Positions 1 to 7,702 of a DNA stretch of 13,341 nt are shown here, one piece after another. The position numbers and the translations under genes were made by a program. Under the pieces are notes generated by a model. It was not told the origin of the DNA, ran no database searches, and saw only the letters and a list, made by a program, of their open reading frames with translations. Position 1 is the stretch's first letter, and each line of letters begins with the position of its first letter. The stretch comes from JAEUMD01 sp964559355 (GTDB lineage Bacteria > Pseudomonadota > Alphaproteobacteria > Rhizobiales > Hyphomicrobiaceae): NCBI GenBank assembly GCA_964559355.1, contig CAZLHQ010000087.1, positions 1 through 13,341 on the forward strand, in the 5' to 3' direction.

Positions 1-1097
1 GGCACGTCCTCGTCTGGTATAGCGCCTGGCTGTCGGCGAGCTTCACGCTCATCTTGATGACGCGCGGCATTGCCCAAAGTCTCCTGGCGCGCATGACGGC
101 GAACGGCCGCTTCGACCGTAGCGTCGCCGTGTTCGGAGCCGGCAGCATTGCCAAGCGCGTGCATGATCATCTCGTCGATCCATCGTCGGGCATCCACTTC
201 GCCGGCGTGTTCGACGACCGTATCGACCAGGATCGCATCAACCCGGAAGGACTCGAGGTAGCCGGCAAGATCGATGACCTTCTGGCTGCTGCCTATGCGC
301 GGCAGATCGACGATATCGTCATCGCACTGCCGCAGGGCGCCGACGAACGCATCACCCATATCATGCGCAAACTCGAACGCACGCCCTGCAACGTCCACAT
401 CGTCACTCACCTGTCATCCGAGATCATCCCGGCCACACGCAGCCACACCGTCTCGAAGATCGGACCGGTGGGCCTCATCGACATCAAGGAGAAGCCGCTC
501 GCCGACTGGGCGCCGATTGTCAAACGCGCCGAGGATATCGTTGTTGCCTCGATCGGCCTGCTGGTCTCGCTGCCGTTGCTCGCCGTCGCCATTGCCGCGA
601 TCAAGCTCGAAAGCAGCGGCCCGGCATTCTACCGCCAGCGCCGGCGTGGATTGAATCGCGCGGTCATCAACGTGCTGAAGCTGCGCACGCTGTCCGTCAC
701 GGAAAGCGACGACCAGGTTCGTCAGGTGACTGCCGGCGACAGCCGCGTCACCCGTGTTGGCAGCATCCTCCGCCGCACCAGCATCGACGAGCTGCCGCAG
801 CTCTGGAACGTACTCAAAGGAGAGATGTCGGTCGTGGGGCCGCGTCCGCATGCGCTGGTCCACGACGAGCAATTCAGCTCGATGATCGAGGAGTATGCCA
901 ATCGCCACCAAGTCAAGCCGGGCATCACCGGTTTGGCCCAGGTAAAAGGTCTTCGCGGCCAGACTTCAACGGTCGACCACATCAAGAATCGCGTCGAACA
1001 GGACATCGCTTACGTCAATTCCTGGTCGCTGTGGATCGATCTGAAGATCATCGCCAAGACGCTGGTGATTGTGCTTGCCGGCAAAAACGCCCACTGA
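1..1097 (+). CDS. Polyprenyl-phosphate hexose-1-phosphate transferase (WcaJ-like initiator), 5' partial
   Basis: This enzyme moves a sugar-1-phosphate (often glucose or galactose) from a nucleotide sugar to undecaprenyl phosphate at the inner membrane, the first step of repeat-unit assembly. The frame is open from base 3, so the gene begins left of the window; the Met near 57 is internal. 364 residues are visible. A hydrophobic end of a membrane helix comes first, then a CoA-binding-like Rossmann segment (VAVFGAGSIAKR, visible residues 41-52), then the bacterial sugar transferase domain from about residue 174, with a membrane hairpin, RRTSIDELPQLWNVL (the Asp-Glu pair at 262-263), VGPRP (278-282) and KPGITGLAQVKGLRGQT. 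The GLRGQT...NSWS..IDLKII ending resembles the WcaJ group. The usual KFRSM-like motif reads KLRTL here. The donor sugar cannot be read from sequence. Confidence 0.93.
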   Translation, partial: HVLVWYSAWLSASFTLILMTRGIAQSLLARMTANGRFDRSVAVFGAGSIAKRVHDHLVDPSSGIHFAGVFDDRIDQDRINPEGLEVAGKIDDLLAAAYARQIDDIVIALPQGADERITHIMRKLERTPCNVHIVTHLSSEIIPATRSHTVSKIGPVGLIDIKEKPLADWAPIVKRAEDIVVASIGLLVSLPLLAVAIAAIKLESSGPAFYRQRRRGLNRAVINVLKLRTLSVTESDDQVRQVTAGDSRVTRVGSILRRTSIDELPQLWNVLKGEMSVVGPRPHALVHDEQFSSMIEEYANRHQVKPGITGLAQVKGLRGQTSTVDHIKNRVEQDIAYVNSWSLWIDLKIIAKTLVIVLAGKNAH

Positions 1098-1138
1098 AAC
1101 TGTCGGTAGCAGAAGGAGGAGCTGAGACGACATTCTTC

Positions 1139-1234
1139 ATGTCCCGCACTGGGCGCCCCGATCCGCACCATCAACGACGAATGCCAAAAGGTTGGGCCGC
1201 GCCGAAGTTCATGAAGAACAGTCTCAAAGCTTGA
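1139..1234 (+). CDS. Possible 31-codon leader ORF ahead of the polymerase gene
   Basis: A short ATG-started frame fills most of the gap between the initiator and polymerase genes. Its product would be basic and Pro-rich, without a recognisable domain. A very strong Shine-Dalgarno-like run (AAGGAGGAG) lies at 1113-1121, but 17 nt from this ATG, which is longer than normal. The stop TGA (1232-1234) is 4 nt before the polymerase ATG at 1239, which has no clear ribosome site of its own. This would suit translational coupling. The frame is also open back into the initiator gene, so it may be chance. I do not recognise the peptide. Confidence 0.25.
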   Translation: MSRTGRPDPHHQRRMPKGWAAPKFMKNSLKA

Positions 1235-1238
1235 ACAC

Positions 1239-2636
1239 ATGCCACGAACAAAGCCGAAAGTGCCGCTGCCCGTCGTGCTCATCCTGGTGAGCTTCCTGTG
1301 CCCGACGGAATTCTCGCTCTACATCGCGGGATTGCGCCTGCCGCCGCATCGGCTTGCTCTCTTGCTTTTGTTTCCGATCGCAATCGCCCGTCTTGTCGTT
1401 TCGCCCGATCAACGCATCCGCAGCTTCGACATCCTCTTTATTCTGTATGGATTGTGGACGTTCGGTGTCTATGGCATGCACAGCGGCCAGGAAGGCTTCG
1501 TCTATGGCGGCTCGCTGGCGCTTGAAGCGCTTGGCGGCTATTTCGTCGCGCGGGCCTTCGTGCGCACAACCGGTCAGCTTCGCGCCACCATGCGTGCTTC
1601 GATCCTTGCTATTATCGCCGCCATGCTCATCGCGTTGCCGGAAACTCTGCTCGGCCAGATCTTCACCCATGACCTGTTGCGTCAGATCACCGGCTATCAT
1701 CACCCGATCGGCATCGAGACGCGGCTTGGCCTTACGCGAGCCTATGGCACCTTCGATCATCCGATTCACTACGGCACCTTCTGCGCGGCGCTGCTGGCGC
1801 TGTTCTGGTATGCGGAAAGCCGTGCAACCAATCGCAAGATCAACGCTGGAACATTGACGTTCGCCACGTTCCTCGGCCTGTCGTCTGCCCCCATGCTGTG
1901 CCTCGGGCTGCAGGGTGGCATGCTGGTGTGGGAACGGGTGACGCGATCCATCAAAGCGCGCATGGCGCTGACGATGACCGCGCTGGCCGGCATCTACATC
2001 GCCATGTCGATGCTGTCGAACCGCTCGCCGATCGCCTTCATCGCCACCGGCATGACGCTCGATCCGTGGACCGGCTTTTATCGCCTGCAAATCTGGGATG
2101 CCGGATTGGAGAACGTGTGGGGGAGCCCTTGGACCGGCATCGGCCTGGCCGCATGGGAGCGTCCCTGGTGGATGATCTCGGATACCGTTGATGCATTCTG
2201 GCTCGTGACCGGCATGCGTCAGGGCATCCCCGCCTTCCTGTTGCTGGCGCTCGCCATCATTGTGCTTGCCCGCTCGGTGTTGAAGCAGAGATGGCGACAT
2301 GCCGACGGTCAGGCGCAGAAAATCGCCATGGGCTGGATGATGTCACTCATCGCGCTGTCGCTCGTTGGCGCAACCGTTCACTACTGGAACGTACTGCACA
2401 CCTTCTTCTTCTTCTTCATCGGTCTTGGCGCGTGGATCGCTGATCCGTCACGCGCAGCATTGGCGAGCTTCGGCGCTAGCACTCGTGCAGCCAATCAGCC
2501 GCGCACAATGACACGGCGCAATCCCAATCCAAACGAGCCTCTGTTTGGGCGGCCATATGGAACGCAGCGTCCCGGCAACACGCGGTGGCAACCTGCACAG
2601 ACGCACTACGGCCGTCCCTACGGTCTTGCACCTTGA
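1239..2636 (+). CDS. Wzy/O-antigen-ligase-like polysaccharide polymerase
   Basis: A 465-residue, very hydrophobic protein with roughly 10-12 membrane segments, expected to polymerise lipid-linked repeat units on the periplasmic side of the inner membrane. Family-like features are RAYGTFDHPIHYGTF (residues 167-181), and GFYRLQIWDAGLENVWGS followed by PWTGIGL (279-303), the R..W...N....P..GiG pattern of the Wzy_C/O-antigen ligase fold; a Phe run (389-393) lies in the last helix. Wzy proteins diverge strongly, so this is assignment by topology and motif. Context supports it: initiator just upstream, flippase and transferases nearby. After the last helix there is a hydrophilic tail of about 60 residues (404-465) holding GRPYG twice (437-441, 458-462). 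The ATG has no good Shine-Dalgarno; no other start is clearly better. Confidence 0.82.
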   Translation: MPRTKPKVPLPVVLILVSFLCPTEFSLYIAGLRLPPHRLALLLLFPIAIARLVVSPDQRIRSFDILFILYGLWTFGVYGMHSGQEGFVYGGSLALEALGGYFVARAFVRTTGQLRATMRASILAIIAAMLIALPETLLGQIFTHDLLRQITGYHHPIGIETRLGLTRAYGTFDHPIHYGTFCAALLALFWYAESRATNRKINAGTLTFATFLGLSSAPMLCLGLQGGMLVWERVTRSIKARMALTMTALAGIYIAMSMLSNRSPIAFIATGMTLDPWTGFYRLQIWDAGLENVWGSPWTGIGLAAWERPWWMISDTVDAFWLVTGMRQGIPAFLLLALAIIVLARSVLKQRWRHADGQAQKIAMGWMMSLIALSLVGATVHYWNVLHTFFFFFIGLGAWIADPSRAALASFGASTRAANQPRTMTRRNPNPNEPLFGRPYGTQRPGNTRWQPAQTHYGRPYGLAP

Positions 2637-2751
2637 GCTGCCGGCGGAATTGTTCGACGCCTTGCGCGATACGCGCCAAGCCCCCGATGGCGCAAGTACG
2701 GCCCCGGCGATACGGTGCCAGGCTCGATTGACGCGTGCGCTGCGGTGATAT
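2637..2751. other. Convergent intergenic spacer with competing inverted repeats
   Basis: The gap lies between two genes that end facing each other. It holds overlapping inverted repeats: CTTGCGC (2661-2667) with GCGCAAG (2690-2696), and inside it GCGCCA (2673-2678) with TGGCGC (2688-2693); CTTGCGCG can also pair with CGCGCCAAG (2672-2680). These stems exclude one another in part. No T-run follows on either strand, so it does not look like a classic intrinsic terminator, though it could help end transcription from both sides. Confidence 0.35.
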
Positions 2752-3999
2752 TCAGGCCGCTCTGAGGCGTTGATCCGGCGTCACCGTGCCGGGTTCGACC
2801 AGCTCGACGAGCGATCGCGCCAGCAATTCGGCTTTTGCATCCCAAGTCTCGGCGGCAACGCGCTGACGCGAAATCGTTGCATCGTAGGGCGTCGAGATCG
2901 CGCTCCTGATTAGGGCTGCGAACTGCTGAGCATCGTGCGCCACACCCACGAGGTCCCGCCAACCTTCGAGCGCATCGAAGTCCGTCGTCACCACGGGCCG
3001 GCCAACCGCCAGGTATTCTTTGAGCTTGATCGGATTGCAGGCCTTGATCCAATCGCTCCGGTTCCACGGCATGATGAGGCAATCGCACGCTGCCATGTAA
3101 CTCGCCACTTCGTCATAGGGCTTACGGCCGAGCAGGCGCACGTTGGGATGAGGGCACCAGCCATCCTCAAGCGAGCAACCGCCGATCATGACGAAGTTGA
3201 CGTCGCTGAGGTTGCGCGCTACCTCGTTGAACAGCGCGGGATCAAATGTATGTGCATCGATACCGCCGATGAAGCCGACGCGCGGCCGTCCCAATCCGGC
3301 GAAATCGTGCGGCTCGGTCGCCGAAACATCGGCTGCAACGAAGCGCTCGACGTCGGCGCCGTGCGTGATCAGGAGCTGCCGTGCCACGCTGCCGGCCTCT
3401 TCCAACATCAGGTGAGGCGCCGCATAGACCACCAGGTCGGCGCGCGATTTGAGTTGCGCGATCTGCCGCTCGACCACCGTCGGATCGGCTTCAGGAAATG
3501 CCTCAAAGCGATCGGTTCGTTGCATGACCACGGCGACGGATTCGATCTGATCGACGAGCACCGCGCCGGCCGGACAATGCACCCATAGCAACGGCCGCCT
3601 GATTCCCGCCCGCGCGGCAGCGAGGCGGATCTGCGGTGCAAGTGCCCAACCCGACAGCTTCTGGCCCGCTCCACCGGGAATCGCGAATGGCGAGAAGACC
3701 CAGAAGTTGTTCTCGACGTTGACCAGACCTCTCGACAAGCTCTTCAGTTTGCGGCCGATACGCTCGATAAAGAGCTTGTTGTCCTTGAGACTGGGAACCC
3801 GAACGCCCAGCGAGTTGACGAACAGAACCGGCCATTTGCGCGCCAGCCGCCGCATGATCTGGAAATCGAAGTGACCGCGGTTGTGGTACCACCAGTCTTC
3901 ACCGCCGATGCAAATGATGCCGTCGAACGCTTCGAATGAACGCGCAGTTTCATATGCATCTGCGCGTCGAGGATCGAAGCCATCACCGCGTGCCATCAT
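2752..3999 (-). CDS. GT4-type glycosyltransferase (GT-B fold)
   Basis: A 415-residue cytoplasmic glycosyltransferase thought to add a sugar to the lipid-linked repeat unit. The N-terminal half shows GEDWWYHNRGHFDFQIMRRL (33-52) and FVNSLGVRVP, seen in a polysaccharide-locus subgroup of GT4 enzymes. The C-terminal nucleotide-sugar half has VGFIGGIDAHTFD (241-253), LLGRKPYDEVASYMAACD (289-306) and NPIKLKEYLAVGRPVVTT (322-339), where the Glu of KEYLAVG matches the conserved donor-site Glu. The start is well placed: AAGGAG lies 8 nt before the first of two ATGs. It is a lone - strand gene, divergent from the GT2 run and convergent with the polymerase. Donor, acceptor and linkage are unknown. Confidence 0.88.
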   Translation of the reverse strand: MMARGDGFDPRRADAYETARSFEAFDGIICIGGEDWWYHNRGHFDFQIMRRLARKWPVLFVNSLGVRVPSLKDNKLFIERIGRKLKSLSRGLVNVENNFWVFSPFAIPGGAGQKLSGWALAPQIRLAAARAGIRRPLLWVHCPAGAVLVDQIESVAVVMQRTDRFEAFPEADPTVVERQIAQLKSRADLVVYAAPHLMLEEAGSVARQLLITHGADVERFVAADVSATEPHDFAGLGRPRVGFIGGIDAHTFDPALFNEVARNLSDVNFVMIGGCSLEDGWCPHPNVRLLGRKPYDEVASYMAACDCLIMPWNRSDWIKACNPIKLKEYLAVGRPVVTTDFDALEGWRDLVGVAHDAQQFAALIRSAISTPYDATISRQRVAAETWDAKAELLARSLVELVEPGTVTPDQRLRAA

Positions 4000-4211
4000 T
4001 GCCGCTTCTCCTTGTGGATGTGGCAGCCATTGTCTTCACCAGGCGTTAATCTTCTATTGCGCGCACGCCGGAAACTGGCATTCGGCCCCGGCACGCGGCA
4101 CATCAAAGCAATCGTTTCTGCAAGGTTGCCGCTCCAGCCTTAACGTCGGATTAGCCGTCCGATGCTAGCCTCAATAGGCGCTATCCAAACAACACCCGAG
4201 CGGACCAATCG
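4000..4211. promoter_or_regulatory. Divergent promoter region between two glycosyltransferase genes
   Basis: This 212-bp gap must carry start signals for the - strand GT4 gene (ending at 3999) and the + strand GT2 gene (from 4212). I see no long coding frame in it. The - strand side holds the AAGGAG ribosome site right before 3999. The + strand side holds the CtrA-like box at 4140-4154, with a possible -10 (TGCTAG, 4163-4168, or AATAGG, 4173-4178) at a workable distance. No strong sigma-70 pair could be picked out by eye on the - strand. Confidence 0.45.
4140..4154 (+). promoter_or_regulatory. CtrA-like box, one mismatch (TTAA-N7-TTAG)
   Basis: The sequence TTAACGTCGGATTAG matches the alphaproteobacterial CtrA consensus TTAA-N7-TTAA except for the last base. 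It lies 57 bp before the GT2 start. TTAACG (4140-4145) could also act as a -35 with TGCTAG 17 bp downstream, an arrangement like that of known CtrA-activated promoters, where the box overlaps -35. One-mismatch boxes are not rare by chance in a window this size, so this is only suggestive. Confidence 0.38.
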
Positions 4212-5210
4212 ATGCCTGGAACGCCTCAGCCTGAGGTTTCGATCCTGATCGTCTCCTACAACACGTGCGAGATGACGCTCGCGGCGATCGATGCTGTCGT
4301 GCGCGAAACGCGAGCCCCCCACGAAATCATCGTCGTCGACAACAACTCTTCGGACGGCTCCGCGGAGGCGATCGCAGCGCATCCCGCGCAGCCACGCCTC
4401 ATCGCGCTCCGGGAGAACATTGGATTTGGCCGCGCCAACAACGTGGCTGCAAGAAGCGCCCGCGCCCGCCACCTGCTGTTGCTCAATCCGGACACCGTCG
4501 TCCTCTACCGCGCCGTCGATTCCCTGCTGGAATTTGCGCGCGCACGTCCCGACGCCAAGATCTGGGGCGGACGCACGATCTTCGGCGACGGCAGCCTCAA
4601 CGCAGCGTCATGCTGGCAGCAAATCACCTTGTGGAATCAATTCTGCGGAACAAGCGGCCTTGCCGCGCTGCGCCGCTCGTCAGCGTTGTTCAATCCTGAA
4701 GCCTATGGCGGCTGGCAACGCAACACCGAACGCGAGGTCGATATCGTCTCTGGCTGCTTCTTGATGGTCGAGCAGACCATGTGGAGCGAACTCGGAGGCT
4801 TTGACCCGACCTTCTACATGTATGGCGAGGAGGCGGACTTCTGTCTGCGTGCACGCGCCAAGGGCGCCCGGCCGCTCATTACCCCCAAGGCTACGATCAT
4901 CCACCACGGCGGCGCCTCGGAACGCACGCGCGCCGACAAGATGGAAAAGCTGCTCGCCGCCAAGATGTCCCTCGTCTCGCGCCATGTGCCGCACTGGCAG
5001 CAGCCGCTGACACGCATGCTGCTGAAGATGTGGCCGATGACGCGCTTGATCGCCACGTCAATCGCGTCGCGGCTTTCGTCATCGAGAAAACTTGCCGAAG
5101 ATGCCGAGACCTGGCGCGAGGTCTGGCGTTGCCGCAGCCGTTGGCAGATCGGCTACCCGACATCCCCATTCGAGAAGACGGCGGCAACACGTGTCGTCGA
5201 GCAAGGTTGA
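4212..5210 (+). CDS. GT2 family glycosyltransferase (rhamnosyltransferase-like)
   Basis: A 332-residue GT-A fold transferase, expected to act on the cytoplasmic face of the membrane. It shows the GT2 order: VSILIVSYNT (9-18), IIVVDNNSSDGSAE (39-52), ENIGFGRANNVA (68-79), LLLLNPDTVV (88-97, NPD at the metal-site position), then IVSGCFLMV (178-186) and GGFDPTFYMYGEEADFCLRA (195-214), the ED acceptor-side motif, and HHGGAS. This layout is typical of WbbL-like rhamnosyltransferases, but many members use other sugars, so the substrate is open. The start at 4212 gives a full GT2 N-terminus; upstream purines (GAGCGG) make only a weak ribosome site. It heads a co-directional run with the next two genes. 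Confidence 0.92.
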   Translation: MPGTPQPEVSILIVSYNTCEMTLAAIDAVVRETRAPHEIIVVDNNSSDGSAEAIAAHPAQPRLIALRENIGFGRANNVAARSARARHLLLLNPDTVVLYRAVDSLLEFARARPDAKIWGGRTIFGDGSLNAASCWQQITLWNQFCGTSGLAALRRSSALFNPEAYGGWQRNTEREVDIVSGCFLMVEQTMWSELGGFDPTFYMYGEEADFCLRARAKGARPLITPKATIIHHGGASERTRADKMEKLLAAKMSLVSRHVPHWQQPLTRMLLKMWPMTRLIATSIASRLSSSRKLAEDAETWREVWRCRSRWQIGYPTSPFEKTAATRVVEQG

Positions 5211-5247
5211 TACTTTACCCGATCTGTCATTGCCAGCAGGGCTGAAT

Positions 5248-6111
5248 ATGAAATTCACTCGTCACACGCAGCAAGCAATACGTCGCCGCATTTTCCGCAC
5301 CGACTGCGGCAATGATGGCCGCAGCGAAGTGCGCTACACCATCGCGACAATGGCGAACGACCTTGCACATCTGGAGGCCTTGCAGCGCTCCTTGCGCGCG
5401 GGTGGCTTTGACGGCGCCGATTGCGAGTATCTGCACATCGACAACTCAGCAAGCGACCAAATCTGCGCCTACAGCGGCTTCAATGCCATGCTGAACGAGG
5501 CGCGGGGCAAGTATGTGATCTTGTGCCATCAAGACATTCGCATCTTGACCGACACACGCCACGATCTCGACATGCGGCTGGCCGAGCTGGAGGAGCGCGA
5601 TCCTGCATGGGCGCTGGCTGGCAACGCCGGTGGCGTCACTGCCGGCCGCCTCGCGATCCGCATTACCGATCCGCATGGCGCCAACCAGCGCGTCGGCATC
5701 TTTCCCAAACGCGTCATGAGCCTTGACGAAAACCTTATCATCGTGCGCAAAGACGCGCGCATCGGCTTCTCAAACGATCTTTCAGGCTTCCATTTCTACG
5801 GCGCCGACATCTGCCTCAACGCCGACATTCAGGGTTGGAACGCCTACGTGATCGACTTTCATGTGGCGCATCTCTCGGCCGGCAAGAAGGACGCGCTTTT
5901 CGAACAGATGGAATTAGCATTCCGCTCCAAGTGGGCTCGTGCGCTTGCGCCACGTTGGATGCAAACGACCTGCAGCCTGCTGCATCTGGCCGGCAGCCCG
6001 CTGGGACAACTTGCAGGCCGCCTTGCAGAGACCCCCTATCGCAAGCTCTCGCGCCGGCTGCCGGGTGCTGCGGGCTGGACAAACGACCAGCACGACGAGC
6101 AGGCAGGCTGA
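5248..6111 (+). CDS. StrF-type glycosyltransferase-like protein
   Basis: A 287-residue protein similar to the StrF/Glyco_tranf_2_5 group of GT2-like proteins: YTIATMAND (30-38), YLHIDNSASDQICAYSGFNA (61-80), RGKYVILCHQDIRIL (86-100), SLDENLIIVRK (158-168) and FHFYGADICLNADIQGWNAY (181-200), then a conserved H..S.G. In this family HQD stands where classic GT2 enzymes have DxD. It probably adds a sugar to the repeat unit, but activity is not proven for most members. The frame is open back to an ATG at 5092, which would overlap the GT2 gene by about 119 bp and add a low-complexity Arg/Ser-rich extension, so I chose ATG 5248, preceded by GCAGGG. GTG 5191 is another option. It ends 4 nt before the flippase start. 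Confidence 0.72.
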   Translation: MKFTRHTQQAIRRRIFRTDCGNDGRSEVRYTIATMANDLAHLEALQRSLRAGGFDGADCEYLHIDNSASDQICAYSGFNAMLNEARGKYVILCHQDIRILTDTRHDLDMRLAELEERDPAWALAGNAGGVTAGRLAIRITDPHGANQRVGIFPKRVMSLDENLIIVRKDARIGFSNDLSGFHFYGADICLNADIQGWNAYVIDFHVAHLSAGKKDALFEQMELAFRSKWARALAPRWMQTTCSLLHLAGSPLGQLAGRLAETPYRKLSRRLPGAAGWTNDQHDEQAG

Positions 6112-6115
6112 ACCG

Positions 6116-7591
6116 ATGCACGAGCCTGCAACAAAGCCTCTCGGCGCCCGCATCGCCGGCCAGGGTGCGTTGCTTTTTTCCGGATACGCGCTGGCGCAAA
6201 TCTTTTCGTTTGCACGCAACGCCCTCGTTGCGCATTGGCTCTCGAAAGGCGATTTCGGCATCGCTGCTGCAATCCTGGTTTTGCTGCAAACGATCGAAAT
6301 ACTGAGCGACCTGGGCACCGACAGACTGCTTGTCCAGGCGCGCGATGGTGACGATCCACGATTGGTGGGAACTACTCACGCGACCCTCGTCGCCCGCGGT
6401 CTACTGACTGCCGTGCTGATCGCGCTGTTGGCCCTTCCTACCGCAGCGTTCTTCCGCGTTCCTGAGGCAGCGTGGGCGTTCGCAGCTGCCGCGCTGGTGC
6501 CGCTGTTCAAGGGCTTCATGCATCTCGATTCACGTCTCAGTCAGCGCCGGCTCGACAACCGGCCGCAAATGCTGATCGAGGTGGCGCCGCAAGCGCTGGC
6601 ACTGGCGCTAGCGGTCCCGGTGCTTTACCTGCAGGCTACCTACGCCGCCGTGTTGTGGCTCGCCATCATCCAGGCTGCCACGGCCGTTCTTGCATCTCAC
6701 GTCACCGCGCAAAACCGCTATCGCCTCAACCTCGACCACCAGAATCTGAAGCGTCTCTTCGCATTCGGCTGGCCAATCTGGGCGAGCGCATTCCCGCTTA
6801 TCGCCGTCTACCAGGGCGACCGCATGCTGATTGGCCGCATGATCGGCATGGAAGGCCTGGCCGCTTATGCGACCGCCTTCATGATCACCATGGTTCCGGG
6901 CCTCATCGCTGCCAAGGTCGCCAATGCACTGATGCTGCCGCTGCTGGCCGCGGCCCATGACGACACCCGCCTCTTCACGCATCGCTTTGCGCTAATGGCA
7001 GAGGCAACGGCACTTGCCGCCGCGCTTTATCTCGTTACCTTCGTCGTTGCCGGAGGCGCGCTGTTGCCGATCGCATTCGGTGAGAACTACACACACCTCG
7101 GCGGGCTCGTTGGCTGGCTCGCGGCCATGTGGGCGCTTCGCATGCTGCAAGCCGTTTCAGGCGCCGCGTTGCTTGCCAAAGGCGTCACCGCACCCTTCTT
7201 CACATCCGGCATGATCCGCGCAAGCGGGCTTGCCCTGGCGTTCGCGGCAATCCGCGCCGGCCTTGGCCTCGAAGGCGCCGCTGCAGCCGGAGTGATTGCC
7301 GAGTTCGCCTCGCTTGCATACATCTCGAACCGCATCAATCGGCCTGGCTTCCACAGCGACACCGGTCAGGGTCCGCTCGGCACGATCCTCTGCAAACGCG
7401 GGCTTCTGCTTGTGCCCACCGCTGCAATCGCATTCACGATCGTTCATTGGGGCGTGGTTCCGGCATCATTCGTCACGGCGGCAATAACCGCGGCCGGCGT
7501 TTGCGTGCTTGTGCTGGCGCTGGCACTCGCCACCATGCCGCAATCGCGCCAGCAGATACTGGCGTTGCGCACCGCGCGCGACAATTCGTGA
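6116..7591 (+). CDS. Wzx-type polysaccharide flippase (MOP superfamily)
   Basis: A 491-residue integral membrane protein with about 12-14 hydrophobic segments, of the oligosaccharide flippase (Polysacc_synt) type. It should flip undecaprenyl-diphosphate-linked repeat units to the periplasm. The N-terminus (GARIAGQGALLFSGYALAQI, residues 10-29), followed by FARNALVAHWLSKGDFGIAA and SDLGTDRLLVQ, is characteristic: an amphipathic start, first helix, then the L...dfGi/y and dlG...lvq loops. RLDNRPQMLIEV and GWPIWASAFPLIAVYQGDRM in mid-protein also fit. The open frame reaches back to 5939 but that part overlaps the StrF-like gene; ATG 6116 lies 4 nt after its stop, which fits coupled translation. 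It closes the + strand run. Confidence 0.9.
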   Translation: MHEPATKPLGARIAGQGALLFSGYALAQIFSFARNALVAHWLSKGDFGIAAAILVLLQTIEILSDLGTDRLLVQARDGDDPRLVGTTHATLVARGLLTAVLIALLALPTAAFFRVPEAAWAFAAAALVPLFKGFMHLDSRLSQRRLDNRPQMLIEVAPQALALALAVPVLYLQATYAAVLWLAIIQAATAVLASHVTAQNRYRLNLDHQNLKRLFAFGWPIWASAFPLIAVYQGDRMLIGRMIGMEGLAAYATAFMITMVPGLIAAKVANALMLPLLAAAHDDTRLFTHRFALMAEATALAAALYLVTFVVAGGALLPIAFGENYTHLGGLVGWLAAMWALRMLQAVSGAALLAKGVTAPFFTSGMIRASGLALAFAAIRAGLGLEGAAAAGVIAEFASLAYISNRINRPGFHSDTGQGPLGTILCKRGLLLVPTAAIAFTIVHWGVVPASFVTAAITAAGVCVLVLALALATMPQSRQQILALRTARDNS

Positions 7592-7702
7592 GCTAATCCT
7601 ACAAGTCTCGATGCGGAAGTGGCGCGCGCCTGCCGACGCAGGATCGCATGCGCTTGGCCCGATGACAGGGCAACTTCAATTGACGTCAGGAAGCCTGCCG
7701 CA
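7592..7702. other. Convergent intergenic spacer with a short hairpin
   Basis: The gap lies between the flippase and a - strand GT4 gene that end facing each other. It contains a stem-loop CCTGC-CGAC-GCAGG at 7629-7642, preceded by a GCGCGCG run, and the 8-bp palindrome TGACGTCA at 7681-7688. Neither strand has a T-run after the stem, so an intrinsic terminator is not clear. No gene is seen. Confidence 0.3.

Noticed and set aside
1224..2300. Long - strand open frame of 358 codons opposite the polymerase
   Set aside because: Its product is rich in His, Arg, Gln and Asp, a pattern expected from the antisense of a GC-rich membrane-protein gene. The + strand frame has clear membrane segments and polymerase motifs.
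5092..5247. Upstream extension of the StrF-like frame to ATG 5092
   Set aside because: It overlaps the GT2 gene by about 119 bp, and the added residues are Arg/Ser-rich shadow-like sequence with no family match.
5939..6115. Upstream extension of the flippase frame to 5939
   Set aside because: It lies inside the StrF-like gene; ATG 6116, 4 nt after that gene's stop, gives a normal flippase N-terminus.
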